A stretch of DNA of 6,810 bases from positions 1 through 6,810 of the forward strand of contig CBDUKB010000165.1 of assembly GCA_965367695.1 (NCBI GenBank). Reading direction: 5' to 3'. The DNA is from Putridiphycobacter sp965367695. GTDB taxonomy: Bacteria; Bacteroidota; Bacteroidia; Flavobacteriales_D; Crocinitomicaceae. The notes below the pieces were generated by a model. That model did no database searches, was not told where the DNA came from, and saw only the letters and a list, made by a program, of their open reading frames with translations. The translations under genes and the position numbers were made by a program. Positions 5,567-6,810 of this stretch are shown in pieces; position 1 is the first letter of the stretch; every line of letters starts with the position of its first letter.

Positions 5567-6810
5567 TGAATAATTATTTTTTTGGTCACCTTATAATCTG
5601 CAATCTGTAAATTTAACACATAAACTCCTTCGGCAAGACCATTGCAATCAATTAAAGTATGGGTTTGGTTAATGGTTCCATTTAATATTTCTTTTCCACT
5701 TATATCTAACAATTTATAAGTTGTGGATTCATAGTTTTTCATGTTTAACTTCGATAAATCAATATTGAAGCCTTGTTTAGTTGGGTTGGGATAAATATTG
5801 ATTTCTTCTTCGTAATCGATTAAACCAACACTTGTTACCAAAGCCGACTGATACATGGCTAATCCTCCTCTTTGATTCCCGAGCACCATTTCTAATTTAT
5901 TATCTTGGTCAATATCATAAATAGAAGGTGCAGAATACGGACCAATATTGATGTGGTGCAAGTTGGTATCCACCAAATTAAAATTCCCATTTAAGTTGTT
6001 GTCTATTTGGTCGTAGTAATATAAATAACCATCTCTTGATCCTACTATCAAATGATATACTGAATCGATTGATACAAATTCAGGAACAGCTGCTCCTTCG
6101 TTCGTATAATAAGGAGATACATTTACAGCCCCTAAAAAATTAGTTTGATGTTCAAAGCTGTAATTGCTTGGGGTCCCTACATTTTTATAATATGTTAAAG
6201 TACCATCTCTTTTCCCAATCACCAAGTCTGTCAATCCATCTCGGGTCAGGTCAACAAGTTTGGGAGCGATTAAAATGCCATGGTTAATGTTTACCCCATT
6301 ATTATTTTTAAGACTCACATGATTAATAAATTGTGCCGGTGCACCACTTGGGTTCGAATTGATATAAATGGTCAAACTTCCATTGTATTCTGCTAAAATC
6401 AAATCTTCAGCTCCGTCTCCGTTCACATCACCAAACGTTGGGTAAAAATGCAGTTGGTTCCCCCCATTTAAGGTGGACAATCCCAAGTAGTCTTCAGATT
6501 CAAGTGTAAATTCGGGTGCATTTGCAGTGCCCGTATTTTTGTAATAAATTAATTTTGAATAATTGTTAGTCGTAACTGAATCAAAACGTTGGCTAATTGA
6601 TAAAATTAAATCCTTTAAGCCATCACCGTTTTGGTCGAAAAATACGGGCAAAGTTCGAGAACCGTACTCAATCATTTCATTTTGCAAAAAGTCTTTTTGA
6701 CTAAAATTAAAATCAGGAAAATTATCGGCGCCATCATTTAAGTACAACCAATTGCTTGCATAATTTTGGGCATTTAATGAAGTATTCGGAGAAACCAATA
6801 AGTCTCTTAC
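5563..6810 (-). CDS. FG-GAP/VCBS repeat protein with T9SS type A sorting domain, C-terminal part (5' truncated by window edge)
   Basis: The frame is open from base 6810 (first visible residues VRDLLVSPN) to a TGA at 5563-5565, giving 415 residues; the TTG at 6796-6798 lies inside the gene and is not the real start. Calcium-loop motifs DQNGDGLKD, DVNGDGAED, DLTRDGLTD and DIDQDNKLE are each followed by a hydrophobic strand, giving FG-GAP/VCBS propeller blades. Phrases such as YYKN.GT.N.PEF.L are typical of this family. The C-terminus is a type A sorting domain (NIYPNPT, then EGVYVLNLQI and VTKKIIIQ). It matches residues 338-752 of the protein at 2360-4618 over exactly the same length, at roughly half identity by eye, so the full protein is probably about 750 residues with a signal peptide outside the window. 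As first visible gene of the minus-strand unit it probably lies nearest the promoter. Its ligand is unknown; a surface or adhesive role is inference. Confidence 0.9.
   Translation of the reverse strand, partial: VRDLLVSPNTSLNAQNYASNWLYLNDGADNFPDFNFSQKDFLQNEMIEYGSRTLPVFFDQNGDGLKDLILSISQRFDSVTTNNYSKLIYYKNTGTANAPEFTLESEDYLGLSTLNGGNQLHFYPTFGDVNGDGAEDLILAEYNGSLTIYINSNPSGAPAQFINHVSLKNNNGVNINHGILIAPKLVDLTRDGLTDLVIGKRDGTLTYYKNVGTPSNYSFEHQTNFLGAVNVSPYYTNEGAAVPEFVSIDSVYHLIVGSRDGYLYYYDQIDNNLNGNFNLVDTNLHHINIGPYSAPSIYDIDQDNKLEMVLGNQRGGLAMYQSALVTSVGLIDYEEEINIYPNPTKQGFNIDLSKLNMKNYESTTYKLLDISGKEILNGTINQTHTLIDCNGLAEGVYVLNLQIADYKVTKKIIIQ

Overview
The window looks like AT-rich chromosomal DNA from a Bacteroidota (Flavobacteriia/Sphingobacteriia-like) bacterium. 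Four of its five genes encode large exported proteins ending in a type IX secretion system (T9SS) type A sorting domain (YPNP block, then G-[FL]-Y-x-[IL] and a short basic tail). That machinery is known only in this phylum. None of the starts has a convincing Shine-Dalgarno sequence at normal spacing, which is also usual for the group.

Layout: the plus strand carries two tandem paralogues. The first is a 5'-truncated gene (1-474) with only its C-terminal linker and sorting domain in view. The second is a complete 617-residue glycine-rich protein (506-2359). They are separated by 31 bp of almost pure A/T. The minus strand carries three tightly packed genes, read from the right edge: a 5'-truncated FG-GAP/VCBS propeller protein (6810-5563), a nitronate monooxygenase-type flavoprotein (5566-4619) and a complete 752-residue FG-GAP/VCBS propeller protein (4618-2360). 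The first two of these overlap by ATGA, and the second and third abut with no spacer. The plus and minus clusters meet tail to tail at 2359/2360 with no base between the stop codons.

Working together: the four T9SS cargo proteins are presumably exported through Sec and the T9SS to the cell surface or medium. They form two pairs of paralogues, each pair with its own style of sorting domain. The flavoenzyme has no signal peptide, is predicted cytoplasmic, and lies between the two propeller genes in what looks like one transcription unit. That gene order is the most unusual feature here. No RNA gene, mobile element, CRISPR array or convincing promoter or terminator was seen. The window is almost entirely coding, and I do not see a clear new multi-gene system; the best leads are the embedded flavoenzyme and the poorly characterised glycine-rich secreted module.
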